Assembly (NCBI GenBank): GCA_963693365.1
Contig: CAVNZM010000006.1
Location: forward strand, 4,092,001-4,156,000
Length of the DNA: 64,000 nucleotides
DNA from: Amoebidium appalachense
Lineage: Eukaryota; Ichthyosporea
Direction: 5' to 3'
The notes below the pieces were generated by a model. The model was not told the origin of the DNA, did not search any database, and worked only from the letters and a program-made list of their open reading frames with translations. Below are positions 49,937-61,032 of this stretch, in pieces (positions within the stretch are counted from its first letter, which is position 1; each line of letters opens with the position of its first letter). A program made the translations under genes and the position numbers.

Positions 49937-52900
49937 CTATAATTTTGTAGTGATGTGTTTCTCAAGCCAATCAATACATCTAATAACCAGGTCGTAGTTA
50001 CGCGTGTTTAGTATAAAATCAAGGATGTTGTAATTTACAGGTAGGCTATCTTTCTGGGTGTCTGTTGTGAATGTGACGTGTGTGTGTTGCGGTATTATGT
50101 GGTCTATCAAACTACATTTGGCGATACATGACCGGTTAAACTGGTGTGTGTGTGTGTTGTTTGGGCATGCAAATGATGCCACCTTATACTTATTAGATCT
50201 CCACTGTATAGCACGTGTACAGTAAAAGCGTGGTAATTGATCAATAATACCATCAGCTAGAGAAAGACCAGTTCTACAGGAAGGTAATATGTATTTAGGT
50301 GTTATACACTTGCGAGTGCCATATTTGGCAATATGGTTGAGGCGGTCAGTATATATAAAACGAGACATAAGGCTTAGTTTTTCAAGGTGAATGCTTTCAT
50401 CGGGTCTAGTGTCGTGTGGTATCTTTTTCCATTTGTTATATTGCGTGATTATCTTGTGATTGTGTACATGTTTAATAAGTAAGTGGCAGTCCAAAGTCAC
50501 ACACACACTATTGCGGGGTTTATTTGTATTTGTGCCCAGGGGAGAAGGGGAGAGAGAGGGGAGGAAAGAGGGGAGAGGTGAGGAGGGGACAGGTCGGATA
50601 GAGAAGAGAGGGTGGGAGGGCAAATACTTCTTTAAGCGGCTTATGTGCTTATTGAATTTCAGCGCGAGATAGGATACTCTAGCAGCTATTGGGACCAGAC
50701 CATATATCGAGAGCGTTACAGGCCCAGGTTTACAACAGTTGTTAGATAGAAAGGAGGCAACTTCTGCTTCAAGGAAATTTGCCAAGGGTTTAAGCGCTCT
50801 AGTTCTCTCTTTCTTGATCCAAGCGGCGAGAAGGGGTAAACCATATTCACATGCCGGGAAGACAAAAGTGCGAATAAATGTAAGTCTAATAGAAGGATGG
50901 AGGGGTGTGTCTTTAAAAATATTAGCCGAGAAGAAAGCTAACCGCTTACGAGCCAACTCTACCCTCTTTTCGACCATATGGGGAAACATAACACCAACAG
51001 AATCAACCGGAACACCAAGATATTTGTATTCTGGAACTATAGGTACAGGTTTAGATGATAATGTAAATGTGTGTAAATTGTTAGCTATATCAGGTACAAG
51101 AACACCACATTTGTCTATGTTAAGGATCATAAGGTTTGCCTTGCACCACTCTGACACTACATCGAACAATCTTTGCAGGCGTCTAGGGGTACGGGCAAGG
51201 AGGGACAGATCATCAGCATAGAGAAGTGCAGGCGGAAAGTTATTAATAGGGTCATCGTTTTCGGCGTAAATCTTGACAGCCAAATCATCTATAAATAGGT
51301 TAAACAAAAAGGGGCTAAGCAATGAACCCTGCAAGAGACCTCTAGTACGAGCAAAACCATATGAAAGATGCCCATTAACCACAGCTCTACCATAGGTTTG
51401 AGACAAGAGTGCTTCTAACAGAACACCAATGCAGTGTGGTACACCCCGTGCAGCAAGCTTTTCCCATAGGAGACCAGGGGAGACAGAATCGTAAGCAGTT
51501 TTCCAATCAATAAAGCCAACATATTGTGCACCAACTTGCATAGAATCGTGCAGTGCCATTATTTGAACATAACATGAATTGTTTTTACGAAAAGCGGATT
51601 GGCATGGGTGTATGTGAAGAATAGATTGAAACCTAGGGTGATGTGCAAATAACCTAAGTAAGCAAGCTTCAAAGAATCTACGAACAACCTGGGTTAGTGT
51701 AATGGGGCGAAAGGATGATATGGGGCCCTCAGAGTCCTTCTTAACTATGGGGATCACTAAGGTATCTAACCAAGATGACGGGACATGTCCACATTTAACA
51801 CACCAAGAAAAGAGAGAGCTTAACATGATAGTAAGATCAGGTTTAATAGCACGATCACTTTCCTTTTGTGGGTAGGAGGGAACAAGGATTTTAAGAAACC
51901 CAGCAGGGAGTCCATCAGGTCCACAAGACTTACTAGAGCTATAACTAGATATCACAGACCATATGGCATCGGGACTGAAAAAGGGGAGGATCGATTCTAT
52001 GGGGATAGATGGGTCTACAGGCCACACAATAGGTTTCTGAGCGGGGGTCCTATCTTTAAACAGTTCCGAGAAATACTTATCAGAGTCTATGAGGGGGTCT
52101 CCAGTGGTATCACCAATAATACGAGCAGGGGGGCCAAATCGATTCATACTAGCAAGCCGGCGCAAGCTTTCCTTTTGAGACAGGGGTTCACCTAGTCTAG
52201 CGGGAGTGGTGTTTGGTAACAAGAGAGCATCGGGATATTCCTTCCTACCACCGCCAGCATAATCACCGAGATCTATCAAATCATCAACAATAAAGTTAGT
52301 GCATGTATCTAGTACGAGATGTGAATCTGGCCTGGCTTGTGCAGATTCTAATAGGCGCATATATATAGGGTGTTTCGTAGCATAGCATACACATACATCA
52401 ACTCTACCCCACTGTGACTTAAGCTGGGATAGACGGAGGCGAAAGGTGGGAGGGGGAGGGGGGAGCAGATCAAGGGAGATCTTAGGTAGGAAAAGGATAG
52501 GAGAGTGGTCAGATGACCTAGAGAGGTTAGGAGGGAGAGAGAGTTTTGACATGGTTGATGGCCAAAAGGCCACTCCCCAGTCGGTGTTGTGGGCATGGGA
52601 TATTTGAGGGAACCGCAAAGTGTGACTTTGGACATACCTTGCTAAAGGGATAGCACGCTCCGGGGGCTTAGATGGGTACCCGACACTCACTTGCAGTGTG
52701 TCTGTGTGGTGGAGTCGCGTGTTAAAATCACCTAAAATAACAGTGGACATTGGTAACTGTGACAACTCGTGAGTCAATTCGACAACCGACATAGATGGTG
52801 GGTAATATACAAAAGTAAAAACATTAGAAAGAAACTCTATAGAAACCGAGAATTCCGTTTTTGCTACCGGTTTGCACTTCACTCTCACGTGTGGTGCGGC

Positions 52901-53104
52901 AAGTACAATAATGCCTCGGTTTTTCGCGTAACCGGGGTGTGTGGATGTGTCGACCAATGTAGAGTTGAATTTGTGGTGGTTTTTAAACTGTGTTTCGCAA
53001 ATCACTGTAAACGTGTGGTTGTTTGTCTGTTGTTGTATGTAGCTGATTTTATCGTCGAGTGTCCCGGGGGGGGAGGCCCTTTTGGGGGCCCAGTGTCCGA
53101 GCAT
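49937..53104 (-). CDS. LINE ORF2: endonuclease and reverse transcriptase
   Basis: About 1055 residues from the ATG at 53104, which lies 20 bases past the ORF1 stop. The frame is open up to 53245, but that part overlaps ORF1. An apurinic-type endonuclease domain comes first, with VILGDFNTRL near residues 123-132 and SDHSPI near 198. A reverse transcriptase domain follows: FIDWKTAYDS near 531 (motif A, catalytic Asp), RGLLQGSLLSPFLFNLFIDD near 588 (motif B) and LLYADDLSLL near 627 (motif C, YADD). A thumb region and a long C-terminal part with a Cys/His cluster (FACPNNTHTHQFNRSCIAKC, then a His) complete it. No RNase H domain is evident. The protein nicks target DNA and primes reverse transcription there. 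The PPPPPP and SPLPSF stretches are low-complexity linkers. Confidence 0.95.
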   Translation of the reverse strand: MLGHWAPKRASPPGTLDDKISYIQQQTNNHTFTVICETQFKNHHKFNSTLVDTSTHPGYAKNRGIIVLAAPHVRVKCKPVAKTEFSVSIEFLSNVFTFVYYPPSMSVVELTHELSQLPMSTVILGDFNTRLHHTDTLQVSVGYPSKPPERAIPLARYVQSHTLRFPQISHAHNTDWGVAFWPSTMSKLSLPPNLSRSSDHSPILFLPKISLDLLPPPPPTFRLRLSQLKSQWGRVDVCVCYATKHPIYMRLLESAQARPDSHLVLDTCTNFIVDDLIDLGDYAGGGRKEYPDALLLPNTTPARLGEPLSQKESLRRLASMNRFGPPARIIGDTTGDPLIDSDKYFSELFKDRTPAQKPIVWPVDPSIPIESILPFFSPDAIWSVISSYSSSKSCGPDGLPAGFLKILVPSYPQKESDRAIKPDLTIMLSSLFSWCVKCGHVPSSWLDTLVIPIVKKDSEGPISSFRPITLTQVVRRFFEACLLRLFAHHPRFQSILHIHPCQSAFRKNNSCYVQIMALHDSMQVGAQYVGFIDWKTAYDSVSPGLLWEKLAARGVPHCIGVLLEALLSQTYGRAVVNGHLSYGFARTRGLLQGSLLSPFLFNLFIDDLAVKIYAENDDPINNFPPALLYADDLSLLARTPRRLQRLFDVVSEWCKANLMILNIDKCGVLVPDIANNLHTFTLSSKPVPIVPEYKYLGVPVDSVGVMFPHMVEKRVELARKRLAFFSANIFKDTPLHPSIRLTFIRTFVFPACEYGLPLLAAWIKKERTRALKPLANFLEAEVASFLSNNCCKPGPVTLSIYGLVPIAARVSYLALKFNKHISRLKKYLPSHPLFSIRPVPSSPLPSFLPSLSPSPLGTNTNKPRNSVCVTLDCHLLIKHVHNHKIITQYNKWKKIPHDTRPDESIHLEKLSLMSRFIYTDRLNHIAKYGTRKCITPKYILPSCRTGLSLADGIIDQLPRFYCTRAIQWRSNKYKVASFACPNNTHTHQFNRSCIAKCSLIDHIIPQHTHVTFTTDTQKDSLPVNYNILDFILNTRNYDLVIRCIDWLEKHITTKL

Positions 53105-53124
53105 TCCAGAAGAAGAAGGATAAA

Positions 53125-54309
53125 TTAGGCATCGGTTTGGTCCGACACCTGTGGGGTTGGTTCCCACTTGTCGCTTACGGGGTCGTATGCACGACCTTCC
53201 GCCAGCGCGAACAGTTCGCAGAAGAGCTCGATTTCCATCTCGCATCGGCGTTTGCGCTCGAGCAGTTTCTCACCAGAAAACATTGGTTCCTTCGTGTCCG
53301 TGTCTATCACGCTCGTAGCATCGTTTTCCAACTTTGCGAGGAACTCTTTTGCCTTGCTGATGCGTACACGACAACGTGTGGCGCACGCATTCTTAGCAGA
53401 CACTTTACGTTCTTTGTCTGCTTTCTGAATGTTTTCCGGCGCGCATGGGTCGTAGCTTGGGAGGTGGGTGAAGAAGCTTCCACACCCCTTTGTCGCGTCA
53501 CGGATGAACGCACGGTTATAGTCGCCCCGTACTGCTACTTCCAGCACATCGTATCCAATGAAGGACAGACAAAGGATGCGAGAGCACCGGAAGCCGAGAG
53601 CCTTGAAGATGGACCACATGGCCCTGTGTGGGCGTCTGCCGTGCTTGACTTTGAAATACACCCTCTCGTATTTGGGTGGGATGTTGATGTTACCGTTTGC
53701 TTGGGTGTTCCCCTTAGCCGGCGGTTTGGGAGGGGAGTTGCGGCGGTACTCGTTGCCTGCAAGAATGCTGGCATATGTTTCCTTGGCAATTTGGCGGAGC
53801 TCGGGTGTTTTACGAGAGTTCGCATATTCTAGGAACTCTGCCGGGAGCTGTGCTTCCGGTCCTGTGTTGTTTTGTGTTGGGGTGGAAATGTCTCCGTCGC
53901 GAGATGTTTGCTCATGAGTTTTGGGGTTTTGCGATCCACTAATGTTTAGCTGGGCTGTGAGTGAATCAATGGTGAGCTTGAGTTGGGTATTTTCTGTTTG
54001 GAGTTTTTCTATCATGTTCTTGAGTGGTAACAGCTCATTTAGCTGTTTCTTAACGAGGGCAAGTTCTGCCAGTACTGTATCAACCGAAAGTTTCGGCATG
54101 GTTGTTATTGTGTTTCTACGGAGTGGTGTGGTGTTATTCTGAATGGGTAGTGTATTGTAAATAGGTGTTGCGCTTAGTCTAAGGCGATGTTTTTCTGGTT
54201 GTGCATCTGTGGTAGGTGTATCTGCTGGACGTTTTAATGGTCGCACATGTGTGATGGGTGTAGATGGAACTTTGAAAGAGGTTCTGAAACGATTATAGGC
54301 ATGTGCCAT
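53125..54309 (-). CDS. LINE ORF1 protein with coiled coil
   Basis: 394 residues from the ATG at 54309 to the TAA at 53125. A basic, Pro/Thr-rich N-terminus precedes a leucine-heptad coiled coil at about residues 76-122 (LAELALVKKQLNELLPLKNM then IEKLQTENTQLKLTIDSL). This is the arrangement of LINE ORF1 proteins that trimerise and coat element RNA. Residues about 210-300 (YFKVKHGRRPHRAMWSIFKA ...) form a basic, possibly RNA-binding region. A helical C-terminus rich in Glu and Lys follows. No CCHC knuckle array is obvious. The stop lies 20 bases before the likely ORF2 start, which fits termination-reinitiation. Confidence 0.85.
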   Translation of the reverse strand: MAHAYNRFRTSFKVPSTPITHVRPLKRPADTPTTDAQPEKHRLRLSATPIYNTLPIQNNTTPLRRNTITTMPKLSVDTVLAELALVKKQLNELLPLKNMIEKLQTENTQLKLTIDSLTAQLNISGSQNPKTHEQTSRDGDISTPTQNNTGPEAQLPAEFLEYANSRKTPELRQIAKETYASILAGNEYRRNSPPKPPAKGNTQANGNINIPPKYERVYFKVKHGRRPHRAMWSIFKALGFRCSRILCLSFIGYDVLEVAVRGDYNRAFIRDATKGCGSFFTHLPSYDPCAPENIQKADKERKVSAKNACATRCRVRISKAKEFLAKLENDATSVIDTDTKEPMFSGEKLLERKRRCEMEIELFCELFALAEGRAYDPVSDKWEPTPQVSDQTDA

Positions 54310-54330
54310 GACATGGATGGGGGTGTTCTA

Positions 54331-54371
54331 GATATCACAGACCATATGGCATCGGGACTGAAAAAGGGGAA
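54331..54371 (-). mobile_element. 41-bp fragment of ORF2 attached to the LINE 5' end
   Basis: CTAGATATCACAGACCATAT and the following 21 bases are identical to about 51947-51987 inside ORF2, in the same orientation. Directly after it, 54377 onward repeats CATATGGCATCG, the same words as inside the fragment. Confidence 0.9.
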
Positions 54372-54558
54372 TCATTCATATGGCATCGAACAGTGACTCT
54401 AACTGCCCGCCGGGCCCCCTGAGCACATATGCCAAATCTTCACCTACTATGCATATGATACGTCGACACAGTGTGCAACATGTCTGTCACAGCTCTTGGA
54501 GCACAAATGTCTTTACAAGAGTCGATCGATCCATGGCTAATTAGCTAGATAGCCCACG

Positions 54559-54608
<50 letters not shown>

Positions 54609-55842
54609 TATATATATATATAGCTAGAAGCATACTACTGTGATAGGTATCTCATGATGATTACGTTGATTAGAGTACATATGCATGCTACACGGTAGTA
54701 CTATATATATGTATACTACACTCAGTCTGCCAGCAGAGAGTGTCATATATAGATAGTCTACTCGTACCATGGCAGTGATCTGTGCAGTATAATAATATCA
54801 GCCCAGCTCGCGTCTATCATGAATGAATAATTAGGTTATTCAAAGCATAACTTGATATGTCCAAATTTTTTGTGTGATGATATCCCGTCGTTTCTGAGCA
54901 AAGGTTGTGGTAATATAAGCCTTCTACTACTACTATTTTGTCAGTATTTGGTTTGTTGCGTGCTCGTGCCCATCTTACTCCCCTCGCGCATAAGTTTCAT
55001 TTACATTTGTTGGGCCTCAAAGCCACATGCATCCCCGTCCTCACCTCTTTTCTCTCTCTCTGATCTCGTCCTCTCCCCCTCTGCTCTTCCCCCCTCCCCT
55101 CCCCTCCAATCCCAATCCACACACCCCCTTTCCCCCCCCCAATACCAATCCCTCTCAATTGTGAAGGAATACTTTGCGTGGTGTGCTATTCCGGCGGAGG
55201 ATAGACCAGATGACAGCTTGCACTTACCGGGACTGTGCCACGTTTAGACGTAGATCGTTTCTTGTATAATTTATCGTTCACAACAGCTGTTTGAGTATGA
55301 AAATGGCAGGAAACTGCTCCCCAGATATATGTACAATAGTGAGCGTGTGGGTAAATCTCTAATAGACCAGTTTGTATATGAGTTGCCGAAGCTTACTGTG
55401 TGAAGGCTTTAAATTAACAATGGAGATGTAACAAATACAAAGTTTTCAGATATGTATGCTCTACACCAAACAACACACCACACCAATTCAAACGAACATG
55501 CCCCCCAAAATGTGGTTTGCTCTCAACCTTAATTTCTCCAGACATACACACTCGGTTTACCCGGGCCCATACACATGACACAGTGAAAGACCTACCGAAC
55601 TTCACCTGCAGTACTTGATTTTATACTTAACTCTGGCGAGTTTCTATTATTCCAACAGTGTATGCCATATCTGGACCAAAATGTAATACAGTCTCAGAAT
55701 ACGGATTAAGGTGTACTTGAACACACAAAAAAAAAAAACTAAAAAATTTAAAAATTACAAAAATTAAAAATTAAAAAAATTAAAAAAGTGTATATCTCCA
55801 CATATGATGTCTATTGATACGTTATATCTCCACTTAAAATTT
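54372..55842. other. AT-rich intergenic DNA with (AT)n
   Basis: (AT)n lies at 54561-54621. An A/T-rich run of AAAATT repeats lies at 55730-55790. Short frames at 54852-55247 (plus) and 55414-55605 (minus) lack signatures. Confidence 0.5.
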
Positions 55843-56109
55843 GTATGATGTAAGTGTAACACCGATTTTATTACATGTATATCTTATTGGGTGAAAGTAC
55901 TGTTGGCCTTGGTGCCGACAACTCATCACAGCTCACCTACATGCCGTTAATAAACAGCACATCCCCCCCCCCCCCCCCCCCCCGGTATGATGTAAGTGTA
56001 ACACCGATTTTAGTACATGTTTATCTTGTTGCCAATGGGTGGAAGTACTGTTGGCCTTGGTGCCGACAACTCATCACAGCTCACCTACATGCCGTTAATA
56101 AACAGCACA

Positions 56110-56147
<38 letters not shown>
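55843..56147. repeat. Tandem duplication, 142-bp period, each copy ending in a C run
   Basis: GTATGATGTAAGTGTAACAC through TAAACAGCACATC and a C homopolymer occurs at 55843-55983 and again at 55985-56147 with few differences. The second C run is longer (about 36 against 21 bases). Confidence 0.93.
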
Positions 56148-56148
<1 letters not shown>

Positions 56149-56348
56149 CCCCATAAATTACTAGCTAGTACTATTGATCTTTTCATACGATAATAGATAC
56201 TGAAATAGCCTAGCCAGTGATACACATGTACTACAGTAGGCGCAGTGTGTAACACTGACCTGGTTTATCAGAGCAAGAGTCGTGGATATCCCTCCGCTGG
56301 CTTGTCAGCGGGAGGCTCGGGGAGCACCGTGGGGGGGCGGGGGGTCGA

Positions 56349-56970
<622 letters not shown>

Positions 56971-57830
56971 CCCGAGAGGAAGTCAGTGTTATTATCCCAC
57001 ACGTGTGGCACGGCGTCATTGCCAAAGTCTGTGTTATATAGTCACAGTGCCGTCATTGCAGTCATCGCCAGTGCAACATGTCATCTGACGCCTTCGATCA
57101 TGGTAGAACTGCCAGAAGCACTGCCACCCTCGAGCTCTTCATTGGCCAAGAATCGGTTCACATGCAGAATGCACATGTGACACTTAGTTCAATGATAAAT
57201 CATTGTGTGTCAATACAAAAGCTCATTAAGCACTTTTGAACCGTTGCGGCAGCCATTCAGATCCGAGCATGCACATGACTCTAGCATGCTCATGACACCC
57301 TCTCATAATCATAATCGATCGGATCCTGCCCCCCCCTCCCCCGGTCCCCCCCCTTCCCCTTCTCCACCTCGCCCCAACACGGGCTCCGTGACCCCGTGCA
57401 CACATACAAACACACCGCGAAGAAGCGGAGCTCACAGTCTCCCCTCTCTCCACCATTGGAGTCCACCGTTATTGAGGCAATCGGATTATTACAGTGTTGC
57501 TCTGCCCTGTACAATACAAAAATGTGGCCCGCATGGCGCCCCCCCCCCCACCCCCCCTCCCCTCCCCCCCCCCCCCCCCCTATACCCCCTCCCTCCCCCC
57601 CCTCCCCCCTCTCTCCCCACCACCGGTACCTCCCCCCCAACTCTCTGCAAACTGGCAATTTCTCCACGATCGTGACCCCTCTCGCTGATCATGGCAACCC
57701 CTCTCCCAAAGAAAGTACGCTCGTGCCTATTATTTTGAGGCTGGCCACTCAAAAGGCGGCACCGTGACTACACCATGTAACCAACGTTGGTATCAGAAGG
57801 CTTGGAAAACATCGTCACACAACACGTGCA
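56971..57830. other. No gene recognised
   Basis: Ordinary sequence with C-rich runs at 57328-57370 and 57540-57620. No credible exon was found. Confidence 0.4.
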
Positions 57831-57837
57831 CGCGTGC

Positions 57838-57904
57838 GCGCACACACAGTGTCACACACAAGCCACACATGTGCGCGCGCACACACACACACACGCACAC
57901 ACGT

Positions 57905-57983
<79 letters not shown>

Positions 57984-58110
57984 ACCGTGACACACACACA
58001 CACGCGCGCGCGCGTGCACGTGGTACACACACATACACACCATGATACACACACATACACACACACACGCAGCCACGCATTTGCACGCACACACGCACAC
58101 ACGCAAGCTG
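57838..58110. repeat. (CA)n with CGCG variants
   Basis: (CA)n core at 57907-57977, flanked by CACG/GTCACAC variants and (CG)n. Confidence 0.95.
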
Positions 58111-58134
58111 GCACGCCAGAAGTGTGTACATATA

Positions 58135-58270
58135 GTTAGGATTGTTATAGGTGTGTTAGTTTAGCTAATAGCATCGTAGCACCCTAGCTAGAGTACTGTC
58201 GGTGCTGGGTGGAAGACGGTAGTTCCCCCTGAGGGCCCCTAGGGGCACTTCCGGGAACAAAACGGGATAA
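58135..58270. repeat. Dispersed repeat pair, copy 1
   Basis: Shares GTTAGGATTG, TTAGCTAATAGCA, CACCCTAGCTA, GGAAGACGGTAGTTCC and CCGGGAACAAA in the same order with 59304-59470. Confidence 0.85.
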
Positions 58271-58285
58271 AATAAAAAAAACAAG

Positions 58286-58335
58286 CCCGCACGCCCGCAC
58301 GCCCGCACGCCCGCCCGCCCGCCCGCCCGCCCGCC

Positions 58336-58391
<56 letters not shown>

Positions 58392-58395
58392 GTCT
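58286..58395. repeat. (CGCC)n to (CGCA)n tetranucleotide repeat
   Basis: CGCACGCC and CGCC units pass into about 14 CGCA units, giving a 110-base GC-rich tract. Confidence 0.95.
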
Positions 58396-59303
58396 CGCAA
58401 GGTGCAAGAGGGCCATGATACGTACGCACACGACACACACACACACACACGTGCACACACACAGGCGCGCGGAGGACTCAGCCTGTCACGGTATGATATG
58501 CTCAAGGTGTGGCCAGCCACCCCAAGTCGTCACCCAGCCCACCTGCCCTCGCGACAGTGCCACCAACATCCGGAGACTAAGGCCAACCTCTGGGCATCAT
58601 GATGCACGGCACATGCACTTGCAGAGGAGTCATCCCCCCTGACCACGGCATCACCGCATCGTCTACAACACCCTGCACACTGGTACACGGCACAGCACAG
58701 GCACACAGAAGGTGCACGGTGGTAGCCCAACATGTATGGCTAATAACGGGCCATCTAATAGGTAGATTTACGGTAGAATTGCAGACTTTTTTTCTTTTCT
58801 AAAATTTGGACACCACGCAACAAGACCCTCCCACCGGTACCCACAACCCCAAATTGCAAAAAGAACACCACCTCACACCCACACGTATACAGAGTCTCAG
58901 AGATAGAGCCCCAGCGAGGCCCAAAACGCACACACGCACACACACACGTCCCACACACACCGGCAGCCAGCCCGACTGCAGGCACCGTCACAGGGACACA
59001 CAGTCGTGCAAAACCTGGCTATTCAGTATACTACTACATCGTAGCCACACACCTTGTTCATAACTTATCCTGGTCGAGAGCATGCCCCCACCACAAGGCC
59101 CCACTATACACCCATACCCACGTGCACCGTAAACACAACCAACACCGTACCCTACATTCCACCACCGTAGACGAACAAATGAGAGCCTGACGGCGTGTTT
59201 AAAGTTTATTCGTAGGTTTCAAAGTGAGTAGAGGGGAAGCCTGGTGCTACTCACCAGTGACTGGGGCGAAAACCCTGGGCTACTGAGTGTGTACGAACGA
59301 ATA
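58396..59303. other. No gene recognised
   Basis: GC-rich ordinary sequence with short CA tracts. Minus-strand frames at 58530-58733 and 58755-58991 have no signatures. Confidence 0.4.
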
Positions 59304-59470
59304 GTTAGGATTGGTTATTTTGTGTTTGCTTAGCTGATGGCACCATAGCACGCTATGTACACCCTAGCTATAGAGTAGTATGTAAAAGTAGACGGTGTTG
59401 GGCGGAAGACGGTAGTTCCTATGGGGGGCTCAAATTTGAGGGTCCCCGGCTCCGGGAACAAACAGAATAC
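59304..59470. repeat. Dispersed repeat pair, copy 2
   Basis: Diverged direct copy of 58135-58270 with an extra 25-30 bases in the middle (ATGTACACCC ... GTAAAAGTAGACG). Confidence 0.85.
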
Positions 59471-59815
59471 TTGAAAAGGAAAAAAAGAAAAGGAAAAAAA
59501 TGGAGGTATGGCGGTGCATCACGCTGCGTGCACACACACTGTGACGTGTGGCACACGAGGCTCCCTCTTTTCAAAGAGTCTATGCAGGACTTATTATTAT
59601 CGTGACTGCACGGATGATCATGCACGATGACTGCGGCCAAAATTAAGCTTTGCCGGACTTCTTGGCCTTTGCCGGGAGCTCCACCCTACCTTTAATGTGA
59701 CCCCTGCTCACATATACTCGAACGCGAATTCAAAGACTGACAAGCGCACATATTTGTGGGAACAGTCACAATGGACACACATTCAGTGAGCCTCATTCAG
59801 TGTCACACACATACA

Positions 59816-59972
<157 letters not shown>

Positions 59973-61032
59973 AGCAAGCTAGCTAGCCTCTCCCTCTCTC
60001 TTTCCCCTTCTCTTTCATTTCTTCCCCCCCCCCCCCCCCTTTTTTTTTGTTGTGGTTGTGGTGGTGGTGCACGTGGTGGTGGTGGGGAGGGGGAGGGGGA
60101 GGGGGTATTGTGTGACATGATGCAGCAACAACAACCGTCAAAAACGAGGGGACCCCAGACAACAGGAGTTCACCGGGGAAGTTCATCCACATTCTTTGTG
60201 ATGTCCTCTAAACCAATCACATACAAAGTTCATTTGATTGGCTTCTGGGGTTTGTGCAAACACGGGTTTCGTGTTTCTGTTTGATGTGTCAGTGTTGTCA
60301 TACAGTACCGCCTGGGATAGAACAACCCTATGTTGAAACCACCCTGAGATCATAACAACCCCTGCCCCCCCCCAACTAGCCAACAAAAAAAAAAAAAAAA
60401 AAAAAAAAGAAAAAAAGTTCTTGCAAAACACTGTCCGACTTGTAGCCAGTGGTACTTGTGCAGTGTAGTGGGCCACTAGTGGCAGCCCAGGCCATGCGTG
60501 GCAGACGTGCTTCATAACACAGGCACATGAACGAGCGCTATCGCTTTAAAAGCTAGCTATATGCAGTGTGTTCCTTGGTGCTCATGGGGTTTCCCCCCTT
60601 TTTTATTCCTTTTTAAAAAAAAATTGTGTCCTTCTTCCCCTCACTCTATATCTCCATCTTGCAGTTGCAAGCAGCTACCATGGTGGCGGCCAACTTAGTC
60701 TACTAATATACGTTTGCGCAATCACTATGTTTGCGCCATCACCTACGATAGACCTACCTTTAGATAGAACAACCCCTGAGGGGGGAAACGAAGGGTTTTA
60801 GCCGAGGCGTGACTGTACTCGGTGTCAGTCATAGCATTTCATGGGGTGTTCATGCGCTTCTACAGCCAAAACTTTGCTGTACAGCCACAAACTTCGGTAT
60901 AGATATTGCTATTATAAGTAAAGATTACCTCTCTCGAGCCCTTTTACATCCCCATTTTTGACCTACTTCGTTTCTTACTTTTTTGACGATTTTGTCTTCA
61001 GGCTCAATACTACGTGACTTACTTCTTTCACA
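59973..61032. other. Intergenic DNA upstream of APN1
   Basis: (GTG)n-like sequence lies near 60051-60085 and an A run at 60387-60417. The rest is ordinary. The APN1 promoter should lie in the last few hundred bases, but no motif stands out. Confidence 0.4.

Larger units (their letters stand above)
49562..54330 (-). mobile_element. Full-length non-LTR retrotransposon (LINE)
   Basis: On the minus strand, ORF1 (53125-54309) is followed by ORF2 (49937-53104). The 3' region holds (CA)n (49856-49929), a 60-base A tract (T run 49760-49819) and about 200 bases of unique sequence ending CAGCGTAAACCCC at 49562. The 3' boundary is defined by the truncated copy at 4761-5343. Both ORFs are open with no stop or frameshift, suggesting recent activity. 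It is unusual that the poly(A) is internal to the element rather than terminal. The 5' boundary is near 54330, where a duplicated ORF2 fragment begins. No clear target-site duplication is visible for this copy. Confidence 0.93.

Noticed and set aside
53105-53245. Upstream extension of ORF2 to 53245
   Set aside because: It overlaps the ORF1 coding end in another frame. The ATG at 53104, just after the ORF1 stop, is the more likely start.
50739-53832. Plus-strand frames across the LINE (for example 50739-51221 and 53059-53832)
   Set aside because: They are antisense shadows of ORF2 and ORF1, whose domains are clear on the minus strand.
54561-54621. (AT)n tract as a replication origin or centromeric element
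   Set aside because: It is a plain dinucleotide repeat with no supporting motif nearby.
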